Assembly (NCBI RefSeq): GCF_002288925.2
Contig: NW_022098045.1
Span: 9,710,847-9,774,846, forward strand
Source of the DNA: Delphinapterus leucas
Taxonomy: Eukaryota; Chordata; Mammalia; Artiodactyla; Monodontidae
DNA length: 64,000 nt
Direction of reading: 5' to 3'
Made by a program: the position numbers and the translations under genes
Shown here: one piece after another, positions 35,061 through 46,234 of the stretch
How positions within the stretch are numbered: the first letter of the stretch is position 1
How the letters are laid out: each line of letters starts with the position of its first letter
The notes under the pieces: model-generated
Told to the model about the DNA's origin: nothing
Seen by the model: only the letters and a program-made list of their open reading frames with translations
Database searches by the model: none

Positions 35061-35464
35061 TTAAAAAATAGCATCACCTTTGTTTTTAATCTAATTTTTA
35101 TCTTGTGGTATAATTCTAATAACTGACTGGGGTTCTACAATATATCTAAGTCCTTATTAGGTATCATAACTCATATAACTTGATTTTCCCTTTAATAACT
35201 TGACAATACACCCACCATACTGTGAGCAGGATTATATTATTGTCTTTCTACACTTTGAGCAGAACCCAACCTCTAGCATGTACTCCATAAATATTTGTTG
35301 ACTCTGGCATGAGATCACACTTTGTTCTTTATAGGCCCCACTAAGAACTGAAGTCATATCCCTCAATCTGAGCCTGGTATCTGGGACCCTATGCCCTTAG
35401 AATGCTGACAGGCGTCCTAAAGAAAACTGCAGGCTTATATACTTAAAAGGTCACATATTATTCT

Positions 35465-35700
35465 GATAATCATGGTGAAAACTAACACTGTTGTGTTCTT
35501 CTAAGTGCCACAGGCTTTACATATAGTATCTCATTTAATTCTCACAACAAATCCTATAGTATGGGTACTATTATTGTCAGTCCCATTTGAAAAAGAAAAC
35601 CAAAGCTCAGAGAGGTTACCTGATTTGCCCAAAGGCACCCATCTAGTCAGTGCCTGTGCCAGGATTTGAACTCAGTCAGCCTGTCTTCAAAGCTGCCTTC
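35465..35700 (-). mobile_element. MIR SINE fragment
   Basis: Antisense MIR: 'tctcatttaattctcacaac', 'caaagctcagagaggttacc' and 'ccaggatttgaactcagtca' in order. Confidence 0.8.
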
Positions 35701-35734
35701 CTTTTTTCCTTTTAGATCATCTCTGATTTTTCTT

Positions 35735-36385
35735 CCAATTTGTAAATGTGGTAAAACACACCTAAAATTTACCATAGTACCCATTTTTAAGTGTATGGTT
35801 CAGTAATATTAAGTGCATTCACATTGCTGTGCAACTGAGCTCCTGAACTTTTTCATCTTGTGAAACTGAAACTCTACACCTGTTAAATAATGCCTCCTGG
35901 GCTTCCCTGGTGGCGCAGTGGTTGAGAGTCCGCCTGCCGTTGCAGGGGATGCGGGTTCGTGCCCCGGTCCGGGAAGATCCCACATGCCGCGGAGCGGCTG
36001 GGCCCGTGAGCCATGGCCGCTGAGCCTGCGCGTCCGGAGCCTGTGCTCCGCAACGGGAGAGGCCACAACAGTGAGAGGCCCCCGTACCCCAAAAAAAAAA
36101 AAAAAAAAAAAAAAAATAATGCCTCCTTCCCCAGTTCCCCCAGCCCCTGGAAACCACTACTAGTCTACTTTCTCTATCTATGAGTTTGACTAATCTAGGA
36201 ACCTCATATAAGCGGAATAATACATACAGTGTTTTTCTGTGTGTGACTAGTTTATTTCACTTAGCATAATGTCCTCAAAGTTCATCCACATTGCAGCATA
36301 TGTCAGGACTGCTTTCCTTTTTAAGGCTGAATAATATTCCATTGCATGTATTGTCCATTCATCTGTTGATGGACATTTGTGTTGC
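35735..36385 (-). mobile_element. Old L1 3' fragment (antisense), split by a SINE
   Basis: The right part has 'ttaaggctgaataatattcc' and 'cattcatctgttgatggaca', the reverse complement of the conserved L1 ORF2 3' end. The left part (35735-35898) has 'aatgtggtaaaacacaccta', which I remember as antisense L1M 3' UTR. A young CHR SINE at 35899-36114 splits the two parts. Not coding. Confidence 0.75.
35899..36114 (+). mobile_element. CHR-family tRNA-derived SINE (young, short form), copy 4
   Basis: Full copy from 'gggcttccctggtggcgcag' to a long pure A tail (36090-36116, overlapping the TSD). Exact 13-bp duplication 'aataatgcctcct' at 35886-35898 and 36115-36127. The intact tail and duplication suggest a recent insertion. 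Confidence 0.96.
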
Positions 36386-37227
36386 TTCTAAAAGCTGCCC
36401 TTCCTAACCACTGCATGTAATCAACTCCCATATGCCCCGCTGCCTGCTCTCTACATTCACACCCTCCTCCGGGATTGCCCTGGCTTGGGCGCCGTGGTCT
36501 GCCTACCTGCCTGTTCTTTCTTGCCACTGTCAGCTGGTGCCTCTTACTGGTGCTCTCCTAGCACCTGTCTACCCGGGAAGGAGCGGAAAGGAGGGCTTTC
36601 GTTCTAAGGTCCAGTTTCTCCCTGTCTACCCTGGTGGCCATGGTTCACCCTCTATGCCAGCCCTATCAGGAACCACAAAGGACAGGGTTTCTAAGGAGTG
36701 GTACTCCCCAGCACACCAATTACTTGGGAGATGAATCCTTCCTATCACTTTTGAACGTCCCTCTCAGGCACGCCACTGACTGAAGCCAGGAAGCTCCTAC
36801 TGCTATTAATAACGCTACAGACAGGAGGAAAAGAATGAGCCGTGTTCAAAAATAAAACAATGATGAACGCAGCACACGAACAAGGCCAAGACAAATGACT
36901 ATAATGTATTCTGGATTCATACGCTTCCAAGGCTAATTAATGTGCCGAAGTCTAACACTGAGCATTCTCTGAAAACACAATGCCACAAGGAAAATACTAA
37001 TAAAGACCAGTTACTTTCACATGATAAACTCCAAAGCAAGGGTTATGTCCGTCTTCTTCTCTCTAGCTCTCTGAAGGTACAAAGTAAGCACTTATTCATG
37101 AAACTAACAAAAATCCAGACGAAGGAATGCCTTTTTCCGCTCGCCCCGCTCTATTAGCTCTATTAGTTATTTTAGCAAGAAAAGGGGACATGAGCGTGTT
37201 ACTTACCACAACAAAAAGAAGAGGATT
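36386..37227. other. No recognisable feature
   Basis: Unique-looking DNA between the L1M fragment and L1-B; a 100-codon frame at 36432-36734 has no recognised domain. Confidence 0.4.
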
Positions 37228-38434
37228 AAGATTAAAGGGTATTGACAATACCCAGTACTGGCTTACAGGAAGATGGCAGAAGAGTAAGACGCGGAGATCA
37301 CCATCCTCCCCACAGATACACCAGAAATACACCTACACGTGGAACAACTCCTACAAAACACCTACTGAATGCTGGCAGAAGACCTCAGACCTCCCAAAAG
37401 GCAAGAAACACCCCACGTACCTGGGTAGGGCAAAAGAAAAAAGAAAAAACAGAGACAAAAGGATAGGGACAGGACCTGCACCAGTGGGAGGGAGCTGTGA
37501 AGGAGGAAAGGTTTCCATACACTAGGAAGCCCCTTCGCGGGCGGAGACTGCGGGTGGCGGAGGGGGAAAGCTTCGGAGCCGCGGAGGAGAGCACAGTAAC
37601 AGGGGTGCGGGGGGCAAAGCGGGGAGATTCCCGCACAGAGGATCGGTGCCGACCTGCACTCACCAGGCCGAGAGGCTTGTCTGCTCCCCCGCCGGGGCGG
37701 GTGGGGCTGCGAGCTGAGGCTCGGGCTTCGGTCGGAGCGCCGGGAGAGGACTGGGGTTGGCGGCGTGAACACAGCCTGCAGGGGACTAGTGCACCACGGC
37801 TAGCCGGGAGGGAGTCCGGGAAAAGTCTGGACCTGCCGAAGAGGCAAGAGACTTTTTCTTCCCTCTTTGTTTCCTGGTGCGCGAGGAGAGGGAATTAAGA
37901 ACGCTGCTTAAAGGAGCTCCAGAGACGGGCGCGAACCGCGGCTAAAAGTGCGGACCCCAGAGACAGGCACGAGACGCTAAGGCTGCTGCTGCCGCCACCA
38001 AAAAGCCTGTGTGCGAGCACAGGTCACTCTCCACACCTCCCCTCCCGGGAGCCTGTGCAGCCCACCACTGCCAGGCTCCCGGGAACCAGGGACAACTCCC
38101 CCGGAAGAACGCACGGCACGCCTCAGGCTGGTGCAACGTCACGCCAGCCTCTGCCGCCGCAGGCTCGCCCCGCACTCCGTGCCCCTCCCTCCCCCCAGCC
38201 TGAATGAGCCAGAGCCCCCGAATCAGCGGCTCCTTTAACCCCGTCCTGTCTGAGCGAACAACAGACGCCCTCCGGCGACTTACACTTAGAGGCGGGGCCA
38301 AATCCAAAGCTGAGCCCCTGGGAGCTGTGAGAACAAAGAAGAGAAAGGGAAATCTCTCCCAGCAGCCTCAGAAGCAGTGGATTAAAGCTCCACAATCAAC
38401 TTGATGTGCCCTGCATCTGTGGAATACCTGAATA

Positions 38435-38955
38435 GACAACGAATCATCCCGAATTAAGGAGGTGGACTTTGAGAGCAAGATTTATGATTTTTTCCCCTTT
38501 TCCTTTTTTTTGTGAGTGTGTATGTGTATGCTTCTGTGTGGGATTTTGTCTGTATAGCTTTGCTTCCATTTGTCCGAGGGTTTTATCCGTCCGTCTTTTT
38601 GTTTTGTTTTTTTGCTTTTTTTAAATTTTTTTCTTAATAATTACTTTTTATTTTAATAACTTTATTTTATTTTACTTTATCTTCGTTCTTTCCATCCTTT
38701 CCTCCTTTAGACAACGAATCATCACAAATTGAGGAGGTGGACTTTGAGAGCAAGATTTATGATTTTTTCCCCTTTTCCTCTTTTTGTGACTGTGTATGTG
38801 TATGCTTCTGTGTGAGATTTTGTCTGTATACCTTTGCTTCCAACATTTGTCCTAGGACTCCATCTGTCCGATTTTTTGTTTTCTCTTAATAATTACTTTT
38901 TATGTTAATAACTTTATTATATTTTATCTTACTTTATTTTATTTTACTTTATCAT
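38435..38955 (+). repeat. 275-bp tandem duplication in the L1-B 5' UTR
   Basis: Unit 1 starts at 38435 and unit 2 at 38710, each beginning 'gacaacgaatcatc' and sharing 'gaggtggactttgagagc' and 'tatgtgtatgcttctgtgtg'. The units diverge by small indels and substitutions; unit 2 fades near 38955. Repeated 5' UTR modules are known in some mammalian L1 families, such as mouse monomers. Confidence 0.9.
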
Positions 38956-38957
38956 CT

Positions 38958-39070
38958 TTCTTTCTTTTTATCCTTCCTTCCCTCCTTCCTTCCTTTCTCC
39001 CTCTCTCCCTCCTTTCTTTCTTTCTTTCTCTCTTTCTTTCTACTTCTACTAATTCTTTCTTTCTACTTTT
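38958..39070. repeat. (CTTT)n/(CCTT)n pyrimidine tract
   Basis: Long polypyrimidine run made of cttt, cctt and ctct units in the distal 5' UTR of L1-B. Confidence 0.95.
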
Positions 39071-39588
39071 TCTCCCTTTTATTCTGAGCCGTGTGGATGA
39101 AAGGCTCTTGGTGCTGCAGCCAGGAGTCAGTGCTGTGCCTCTGAGGTGGGAGAGCCAACTTCAGGACATAGTCCACAAGAGACCTCCCAGCTCCACATAA
39201 TATCAAATGGTGAAAATGTCCCAGACATCTCCATCTCAACACCAGCACCCAGCTTCACTCAACGACCAGCAAGCTACAGTGCTGCTGGACACCCTATGCC
39301 AAACAACTAGCAAGACAGGAACACAACCCCACCCATTAGCAGAGAGGCTGCCTAAAATCATAATAAGTCCACAGACACCCCAAAACACACCACCAGACGT
39401 GGACCTGCCCACCAGAAAGACAAGATCCAGCCTCATCCATCAGAACACAGGCACTAGTCCCCTCCACCAGGAAGCCTAAACAGCCCACTGAACCAACCTT
39501 AGCCACTGGGGACAGACACCAAAAACAATAGGAACTACGAACCTGCAGCCTGCAAAAAGGAGACCCCAAACACAGTAAGATAAGCAAA

Positions 39589-40474
39589 ATGAGAAGACAG
39601 AAAAACACACAGCAGATGAAGGAGCAAGATAAAAATTCACCAGACCTAACAAATGAAGAGGAAATAGGCAGTCTACGTGAAAAAGAATTCAGAATAATGA
39701 TAGTAAATATGATCCAAAATCTTGGAAATAGAATAGACAAAATGCCAGAAACATTTAACAAGGACCTAGAAGAACTAAAGATGAAACAAACAATGATGAA
39801 CAACACAATAAATGAAATGAAAAATACTCTAGATGGGATCAATAGCAGAATAACTGAAGCAGAAGAACGGATAAGTGACCTGGAAGATAAAATAGTGGAA
39901 ATAACTACTGCAGAGCAGAATAAAGAAAAAAGAATGAAAAGAACTGAGGACAGTCTCAGAGACCTCTGGGACAACATTAAACGCACCAACATTTGATTAT
40001 AGGGGTTCCAGAAGAAGAAGAGAGAAAGAAAGGGACTGAGAAAATATTTGAAGAGATTATAGTTGAAAACTTCCCTAATATGGGAAAGGAAATAGGTAAT
40101 CAAGTCCAGGAAGCATGGAGAGTCCCATACAGGATAAATCCAAGGAGAAATACGCCAAGACACATATTAACCAAACTGTCAAAAATTAAATACAAAGAAA
40201 ACACATTAAAAGCAGCAAGGGAAAAATAACACACAAGGGAATCCCCATAAGGTTAACAGCTGATCTTTCAGCAGAAACTCTGCAAGCCAGAAGGGACTGG
40301 CAGGACATATTTAAAGTCATGAAGGAGAAAAACCTGCAACCAAGATTACTCTACCCAGCAAGGATCTCATTCACATTTGATGGAGAAATTAAAACCTTTA
40401 CAGACAAGCAAAAGCTGAGAGAGTTCAGCACCACCAAACCAGCTCTACAACAACTGCTAAAGGAACTTCTCTAG
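39589..40474 (+). pseudogene. L1-B ORF1 (RNA-binding chaperone), broken
   Basis: ORF1 starts at ATG 39589 and is open for 135 codons of charged coiled coil with heptad-like runs (for example '[20 protein letters not shown]'). It stops at TGA 39994-39996, where the family appears to have CGA. A base is also lost just after, so the rest (39993-40229, including 'IGVPEEEERKKGTEKIFEEI') is in another frame. A further deletion near 40226 shifts the C-terminal domain, which ends near TAG 40472-40474. L1 ORF1p normally forms trimers that coat L1 RNA; this copy cannot make it. Total span is 886 nt, near the expected length. Confidence 0.93.
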
Positions 40475-40532
40475 GCAAGAAACACAAGAGAAGGAAAAGA
40501 CCTACAATAACGAACCCAAAGCAATTTAGAAA

Positions 40533-43500
40533 ATGGAAATAGGAGCATACATATTGATAATTACCTTAAATGCAAATGGACTAAATGCTCCCACCAAAAG
40601 ATACAGATTGGCTGAATGGATACAAAGACAACACCCATATATTTGCTGTCTTTAAGAGACCCACTTCCGACCTAGAGACACATACAGACTGAAAGTAAGG
40701 GGATGGAAAAAGATATTTCATGCAAATGGAAACCAAAAGAAAGCTGGAGTAGCAATTCTTGTATCAGACAAAATGGACTTTAAAATAAAAACTATTAGAA
40801 GAGACAAAGAAGGACACTACATAATGATCAAGGGATCGATCCAAGAAGAAGATATAACAATTGTAAATATTTATGCACCCAACATAGGAGCACCTCAATA
40901 CATAAGGCAAATACTAACAGCCATAAAAGGGGAAATCGACAGTAACACATTCATAGTAGGGGACTTTAACACCCCACTTTCACCAAAGGACAGATCATCC
41001 AAAATGAAAATAAATAAAAAAACACAAGCTGTAAATGATACATTAAACAAGATGGACTTAATTGATATTTATAGGACATTCCATCCAAAAACAACAGAAC
41101 ACACACTTTTCTCAGGTGCTCATGGAACATTCTCCAGGATAGATCATATCTTGGGTCACAAATCAAGCCTTTGTAAATTTAAGAAAATCAAAATTGTATC
41201 AAGTATCTTTTCCGACCACAATGCTATGAGGCTAGATATCAATTACAGGAAAAGCTCTGTAAAAAATACAAACACATGAAGGCTAAACAATACACTACTT
41301 AATAACGAAGTGATCACTGAAGAAAACAAAGAGGAAATAAAAAAATACTTAGAAACAAATGACAATGGAGACACGACAACCCAAACTCTATGGGATGCAG
41401 CAAAAGCAGTTCTAAGAGGGAAGTTTATAGCAGTACAATCCTACCTTAAGAAACAGGAAGCATCTCGAATAAACAACCTAACCTTGCACCTAAAGCAATT
41501 AGAGAAAGAAGAACAAAAAAACCCCAAAGTTAGCAGAAGGAAAGAAATCATAAAGATCAGATCAGAAATAAATGAAAAAGAAATGAAGGAAACGATAGCA
41601 AAGATCAATAAAACTAAAAGCTGGTTCTTTGAGAAGATAAACAAAACTGATAAACCATTAGCCAGACTCGTCAAGAAAAAAAGGGAGAAGACTCAAATCA
41701 ATAAAATTAGAAATGAAAAAGGAGAAGTAACAACTGACACTACAGAAATACAAAAGATCATGAGAGATTACTACAAGCAACTCTATGCCAATAAAATGGA
41801 CAACCTGGAAGAAATGGACAAATTCTTAGAAAGGCACAACGTGCCAAGACTGAATCAGGAAGAAATAGAAAATATGAACATACCAATCACAAGCACTGAA
41901 ATTGAAACGGTGATTAAAAATCTTCCAACAAACAAAAGCCCAAGACCAGACGGCTTCACAGGCGAATTCTATCAAACATTTAGAGAAGAGCTAACACCTA
42001 TCCTTCTCAAACTCTTCCAAAATATAGCAGATGGAGGAACACTCCCAAACTCATTCTACGAGGCCACCATCACCCTGATACCAAAGCAAGACAAGGATAT
42101 CACAAAGAAAGAAAACTACAGGCCAATATCACTGATGAACATAGATGCAAAACTCCTCAACAAAATACGAGCAAACAGAATCCAACAGCACAGTAAACGG
42201 ATCATACACCATGATCAAGTGGGGTTTATCCCAGGAATGCAAGGATTCTTCAATATAAGCAAATCAGTCAATGTGATACACCATATTAACAAACTGAAGG
42301 AGAAAAACCATATGATCATCTCAATAGATGCAGAGAAAGCTTTCGACAGAATTCAACACCCATTTATGATAAAAACCCTGCAGAAACTAGGCATAGAGGG
42401 AACTTTCCTCAACATAATAAAGGCCATATATGACAAACCCACAGCCAACATCGTCCTCAATGGTGAAAAACTGAACGCATTTCCACTAAGATCAGGAAGA
42501 AGACAAGGTTGCCCACTCTCACCACTCTTATTCAACATAGTTTTGGAAGTTTTAGCCACAGCAATCAGAGAAGAAAAGGAAATAAAAGGAATCCAAATCG
42601 GAAAAGAAGAAGTAAAGCTGTCACTGTTTGCAGATGACATGATACTATGCATAGAGAACCCTAAAGATGCTACCAGAAAACTACTAGAGCTAATCAATGA
42701 ATTTGGTAAAGTAGCAGAATACAAAATTAATGCACAGAAATCTCTTGCATTCCTATACACTAATGATGAAAAATCTGAAAGTGAAACCAAGAAAACACTC
42801 CCATTTACCACTGCAACAAAAAGAATAAAATATCTAGGAAAAAACCTACCTAAGGAGACAAAAGGCCTGTACGCAGAAAATTATAAGACACTGATGAAAG
42901 AAATTAAAGACGATACAAAAGGAAGGAGAGATATACCATGTTCTTGGATTGGAAGAATCAACATTGTGAAGATGACTCTACTACCCAAAGCAATTTACAG
43001 ATTCAATGCAATCCCTATCAAACTACCACTGGCATTTTTCACAGAACTAGAACAAAAAATTTCACAATTTGTATGGAGACACGAAAGACCCCGAATAGCC
43101 AAAGCAATCTTGAGAACGAAAAAACAGAGATGGAGGAATCAGGCTTCCTGACTTCAGCCTATACTACAAAGCTACAGTAATCAAGACAGCATGGTACTGG
43201 CACAAAAACAGAGAGATAGATCAATGGAACAGGATAGAAAGCCCAGAGATAAACCCACGCACATATGGTCACCTTATCTTTGATAAAGGAGGCAAGAACA
43301 TACAGTGGAGAAAAGACAGCCTCTTCAATAAGTGGTGCTGGGAAAACTGGACAGGTACATGTAAAAGTATGAAATTAGAACACTTCCTAACACCATACAC
43401 AAAAATAAACTCAAAATGGATTAAAGACCTAAATGTAAGGCCAGAAACTATCAAACTCTTAGAGGAAAACATAGGCAGGACACTCTATGACATAAATCAC

Positions 43501-44352
43501 AGCAAGATCCTTTTTGACCCACCTCCTAGAGAAATGGAAATAAAAACAAAAATAAACAAATGGGACCTAATGAAACTTCAAAGCTCTTGCACAGCAAAGG
43601 AAACCATAAACAAGACCAAAAGACAACCCTCAGAATGGGAGAAAATATTTGCAAATGAAGCAACTGACAAAGGATTAATCTCCAAAATTTATAAGCAGCT
43701 CATTCAGCTTAATAACAAAAAAACCAACAACCCAGTTCAAAAATGGGCAGAAGACCTAAATAGACATTTCTCCAAAGAAGATATACAGAATGCCAACAAA
43801 CACATGAAAGAATGCTCAACATCACTAATCTTTAGAGAAATGCAAATCAAAACTACAATGAGATATCATCTCACACCAGTCAGAATGGCCATCATCAAAA
43901 AATCTAGAAACAATAAATGCTGGAGAGGGTGTGGAGAAAAGGGAACCCTCTTGCACTGTTGGTGGCAATGTAAATTGATACAGCCACTGTGGAGAACAGT
44001 ATGGAGGTTCCTTAGAAAACTACAAATAGAACTACCATATGACCCAGCAATCCCACTACTGGGCATATACCCTGAGAAAACCATAATTCAAAAAGAGTCA
44101 TGTACCAAAATGTTCATTGCAGCTCTATTTACAATAGCCTGGAGATGGAAACAATCTAAATGTCCATCATCGGATGAATGGATAAAGAAGATGTGGCACA
44201 TATATACAATGGAATATTACTCAGCCATAAAAAGAAACGAAATTGAGCTATTTGTAATGAGGTGGATAGACCTAGAGTCTGTCATACAGAGTGAAGTAAG
44301 TCAGAAAGAGAGAGACAAATACCGTATGCTAACACATATATATGGAATTTAA
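40533..44352 (+). pseudogene. L1-B ORF2 (endonuclease / reverse transcriptase), three breaks
   Basis: ORF2 begins at ATG 40533, soon after ORF1, and ends at TAA 44350-44352. The span of 3820 nt is 1273 codons plus one base, close to the usual L1 ORF2 length. Order: apurinic-type endonuclease (40533 to about 41280, with 'RIDHILGHKS'), reverse transcriptase (catalytic FADD at 42627-42638; '[14 protein letters not shown]' before it) and C-terminal Cys segment (C-x3-C-x7-H-x4-C at 43918-43971). Breaks are TAA at 40653-40655 (probably CAA originally), TGA at 41277-41279 (probably TGG), and an extra A near 43115-43122 that moves the last 400 codons to the next frame. The 613-codon middle piece (41310-43151) and 327-codon 3' piece (43369-44352) are otherwise open. 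Confidence 0.95.
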
Positions 44353-44719
44353 GAAAAAAAAAAGTCATGAAGAACGTAGGGGTAAGACAGGAATAAAGAC
44401 ACAGACCTACTAGAGAATGGACTTGAGGATATGGGGAGGGGGAAGGGTAAGCTGTGACAAAGCGAGAGAGAGGCATGGACATATATACACTACCAAACGT
44501 AAGGTAGATAGCTAGTGGGAAACAGCCGCATAGCACAGGTAGATCTGCTCTGTGCTTTGTGATCGCCTGGAGGGGTTGGATAGGGAGGGTGGAAGGGAGG
44601 GAGATGCAAGAGGGATGAGATATGGGAACATATGTATATATCTAACTGATTCATTTTGCTGTAAAGAAACTAACACACCATTGTAAAGCAATTATTATAC
44701 AATAAAGATGTTAAAAAAA
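44353..44719 (+). terminator. L1-B 3' UTR and polyadenylation signal
   Basis: Follows the ORF2 stop: a short A run, a G-rich middle ('ggatatggggagggggaagg') and the end 'aacacaccattgtaaagcaa' before AATAAA at 44701-44706 and an A tail at 44712-44720. AATAAA directs cleavage and polyadenylation of L1 RNA. The 3' UTR differs from that of L1-A, so the two belong to different subfamilies. Confidence 0.88.
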
Positions 44720-44806
44720 AAGATTAAAGGGTATTAATAAATTCACCTCATCCACCAATCTACTCCCTCCCCATCCTACATCCTTGAAAGAGCTTTATAT
44801 TTTTAT

Positions 44807-45018
44807 TTTTATTTTATTTTATTTTTTCGGTATGTGGGCCTCTCACTGTTGTGGCCTCTCCCATGGCGGAGCACAGGCTCCGGACGCGCAGGCTCAGCGG
44901 CCATGGCTCACGGGCCTAGCCTCTCCACGGCATGTGGGATCTTCCCAGACCAGGGCACGAACCCGTGTCCCCTGCATCGGCAGGCGGACTCTCAACCACT
45001 GCGCCACCAGGGAAGCCC
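44807..45018 (-). mobile_element. CHR-family tRNA-derived SINE (young, short form), copy 5
   Basis: Reverse-strand copy: a TTTTA-type tail, 'cggtatgtgggcctctcact', then the body to 'ccaccagggaagccc' at 45018. Candidate 9-bp duplication 'tatttttat' at 44798-44806 and 45019-45027, low in information because it is AT-only. It sits 70 bp after L1-B. Confidence 0.92.
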
Positions 45019-45027
45019 TATTTTTAT

Positions 45028-46234
45028 CTTTTGATTCCAAGATCCCATCCTCCTTTGCCTTCTTCCCATAGAATATGAAGACTAGCACAGCCCTGAAGGG
45101 TCAGAAGTGATGCCTGATGGCCCCATGAGGTCTTTTCGCCTCCTCTCTCCAGGGTTCAAAAGGAGTCAAAACAGGCACCCAGAGAACTCTCACAGCTCAT
45201 CACACTGAAGGGTGCACACACTCGCTCAGACATCCATGTGTCCCCACTTTCTACAAGTAGTTACTGAACCACGTTGTTCCAGGTGCTCTTAGGGACACGG
45301 TGCCAGATAGGCAGGACAATTACTGTAGATCTTTACATGCTACAGCGTCATCATTAAGCCATTCTAAACCCCAAACACGTAAAATACACCCCCCTCTAAA
45401 GTTCGATAAATCTTCAGGTTATTTTCTTCATGCTAGACTGTGGTCTGATTTTTTTATATTTACTTTTTTTTGTTTTTGTACTTTCTATTTGGTACTTATT
45501 TTACTAGATAGCTTAAATTAATCCCCTCAAATTGCTAAGCAGTCATCTCACCAATATTTTTAAGAAAAAAGTGCCCTTTGCCACTGTTTTATGTTATCTC
45601 TTGACTCATATAACTAAATTTTCATGGGAAAGGGACATGGATTTTTGGAACACTTCCCAATACCTTTTCTTTGATAATCCGCTTCCTTCCCTTGCTGTCC
45701 CTAGGAAAGGGAAAGGAAAAAGTATATTAAGGTTTTTTCCGCTATTGCTCCAGTGAAGACTGAGAGCAAGATGAGACAAGTTCCACGCATTTTTTACATA
45801 CGCATTATAGTATAATATGAAACATACATACAACAAAACACTGATATATTTTCAATCTGTGGATGAGTACAAAAATATTTTAACTACTATAACTTTTTGT
45901 GCTTTAAGATCTAATAGGGATAGCCTTTCAAAAATAGAAATTCTTTTGTAAATTCTGGCTGTTTCAGATAAACTCCTCTCTCCAACCCAATCAGATTTTA
46001 ATTGCTATTGTATTATGTCTATAAGTCACTGCAAATTGGAAAAATCTCTACATGATCTAGTCTTCCCATCTGGGAGATATTTAGTTTTAATGAACATGGA
46101 CAATTATGCTTCTGAAAGTCACCCTTCAATTCCAGAACCCCTGACCTTGGCCAGCCTGAAATGCCTCCGTGAGAATCACACTCAGCTGGATCTAGTAGCA
46201 AAATCACAAAGTCCCTTGAGTCCTCTCAATCACT
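45028..46234. other. No recognisable feature
   Basis: AT-rich DNA; frames of 73-76 codons at 45300-45836 overlap on both strands without any motif. Confidence 0.4.

Larger units (their letters stand above)
37244..39588 (+). promoter_or_regulatory. L1-B 5' UTR with CpG-rich promoter region
   Basis: The 5' UTR of an L1 carries the internal RNA polymerase II promoter. Here 37480-38300 is strikingly GC- and CpG-rich ('cccttcgcgggcggagactg', 'gagcgccgggagaggactgg') against an AT-rich surround, then the sequence turns T-rich with a 275-bp tandem duplication and a (CTTT)n tract before ORF1. In living animals such a region is normally methylated. Antisense frames of 136 and 121 codons lie at 37362-37772 and 37942-38307. 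Confidence 0.8.
37244..44719 (+). mobile_element. L1-B: full-length LINE-1, 7.5 kb
   Basis: Complete L1 with 5' UTR, ORF1, ORF2, 3' UTR and A tail, flanked by the exact 16-bp duplication 'aagattaaagggtatt' at 37228-37243 and 44720-44735. The first clear L1 5' sequence is 'gaagatggcagaagagtaag' from about 37269, preceded by 25 bases that may be extra. It matches my memory of cetacean L1 5' UTRs. The 3' end carries AATAAA (44701-44706) a few bases before the A run. Disruptions are few compared with L1-A, so it is the youngest L1 here, but ORF1 and ORF2 are both broken. Confidence 0.96.

Noticed and set aside
37480..38300. CpG-rich block resembling a host gene CpG island
   Set aside because: It lies wholly inside the TSD-bounded L1-B and matches L1 5' UTR sequence, so it marks the retrotransposon promoter and not a host gene.
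39336..40163. 275-codon minus-strand frame opposite L1-B ORF1
   Set aside because: It is the antisense of the coiled-coil ORF1. Similar antisense frames occur opposite L1-A and L1-C ORF1 and follow from the A-rich codon use.
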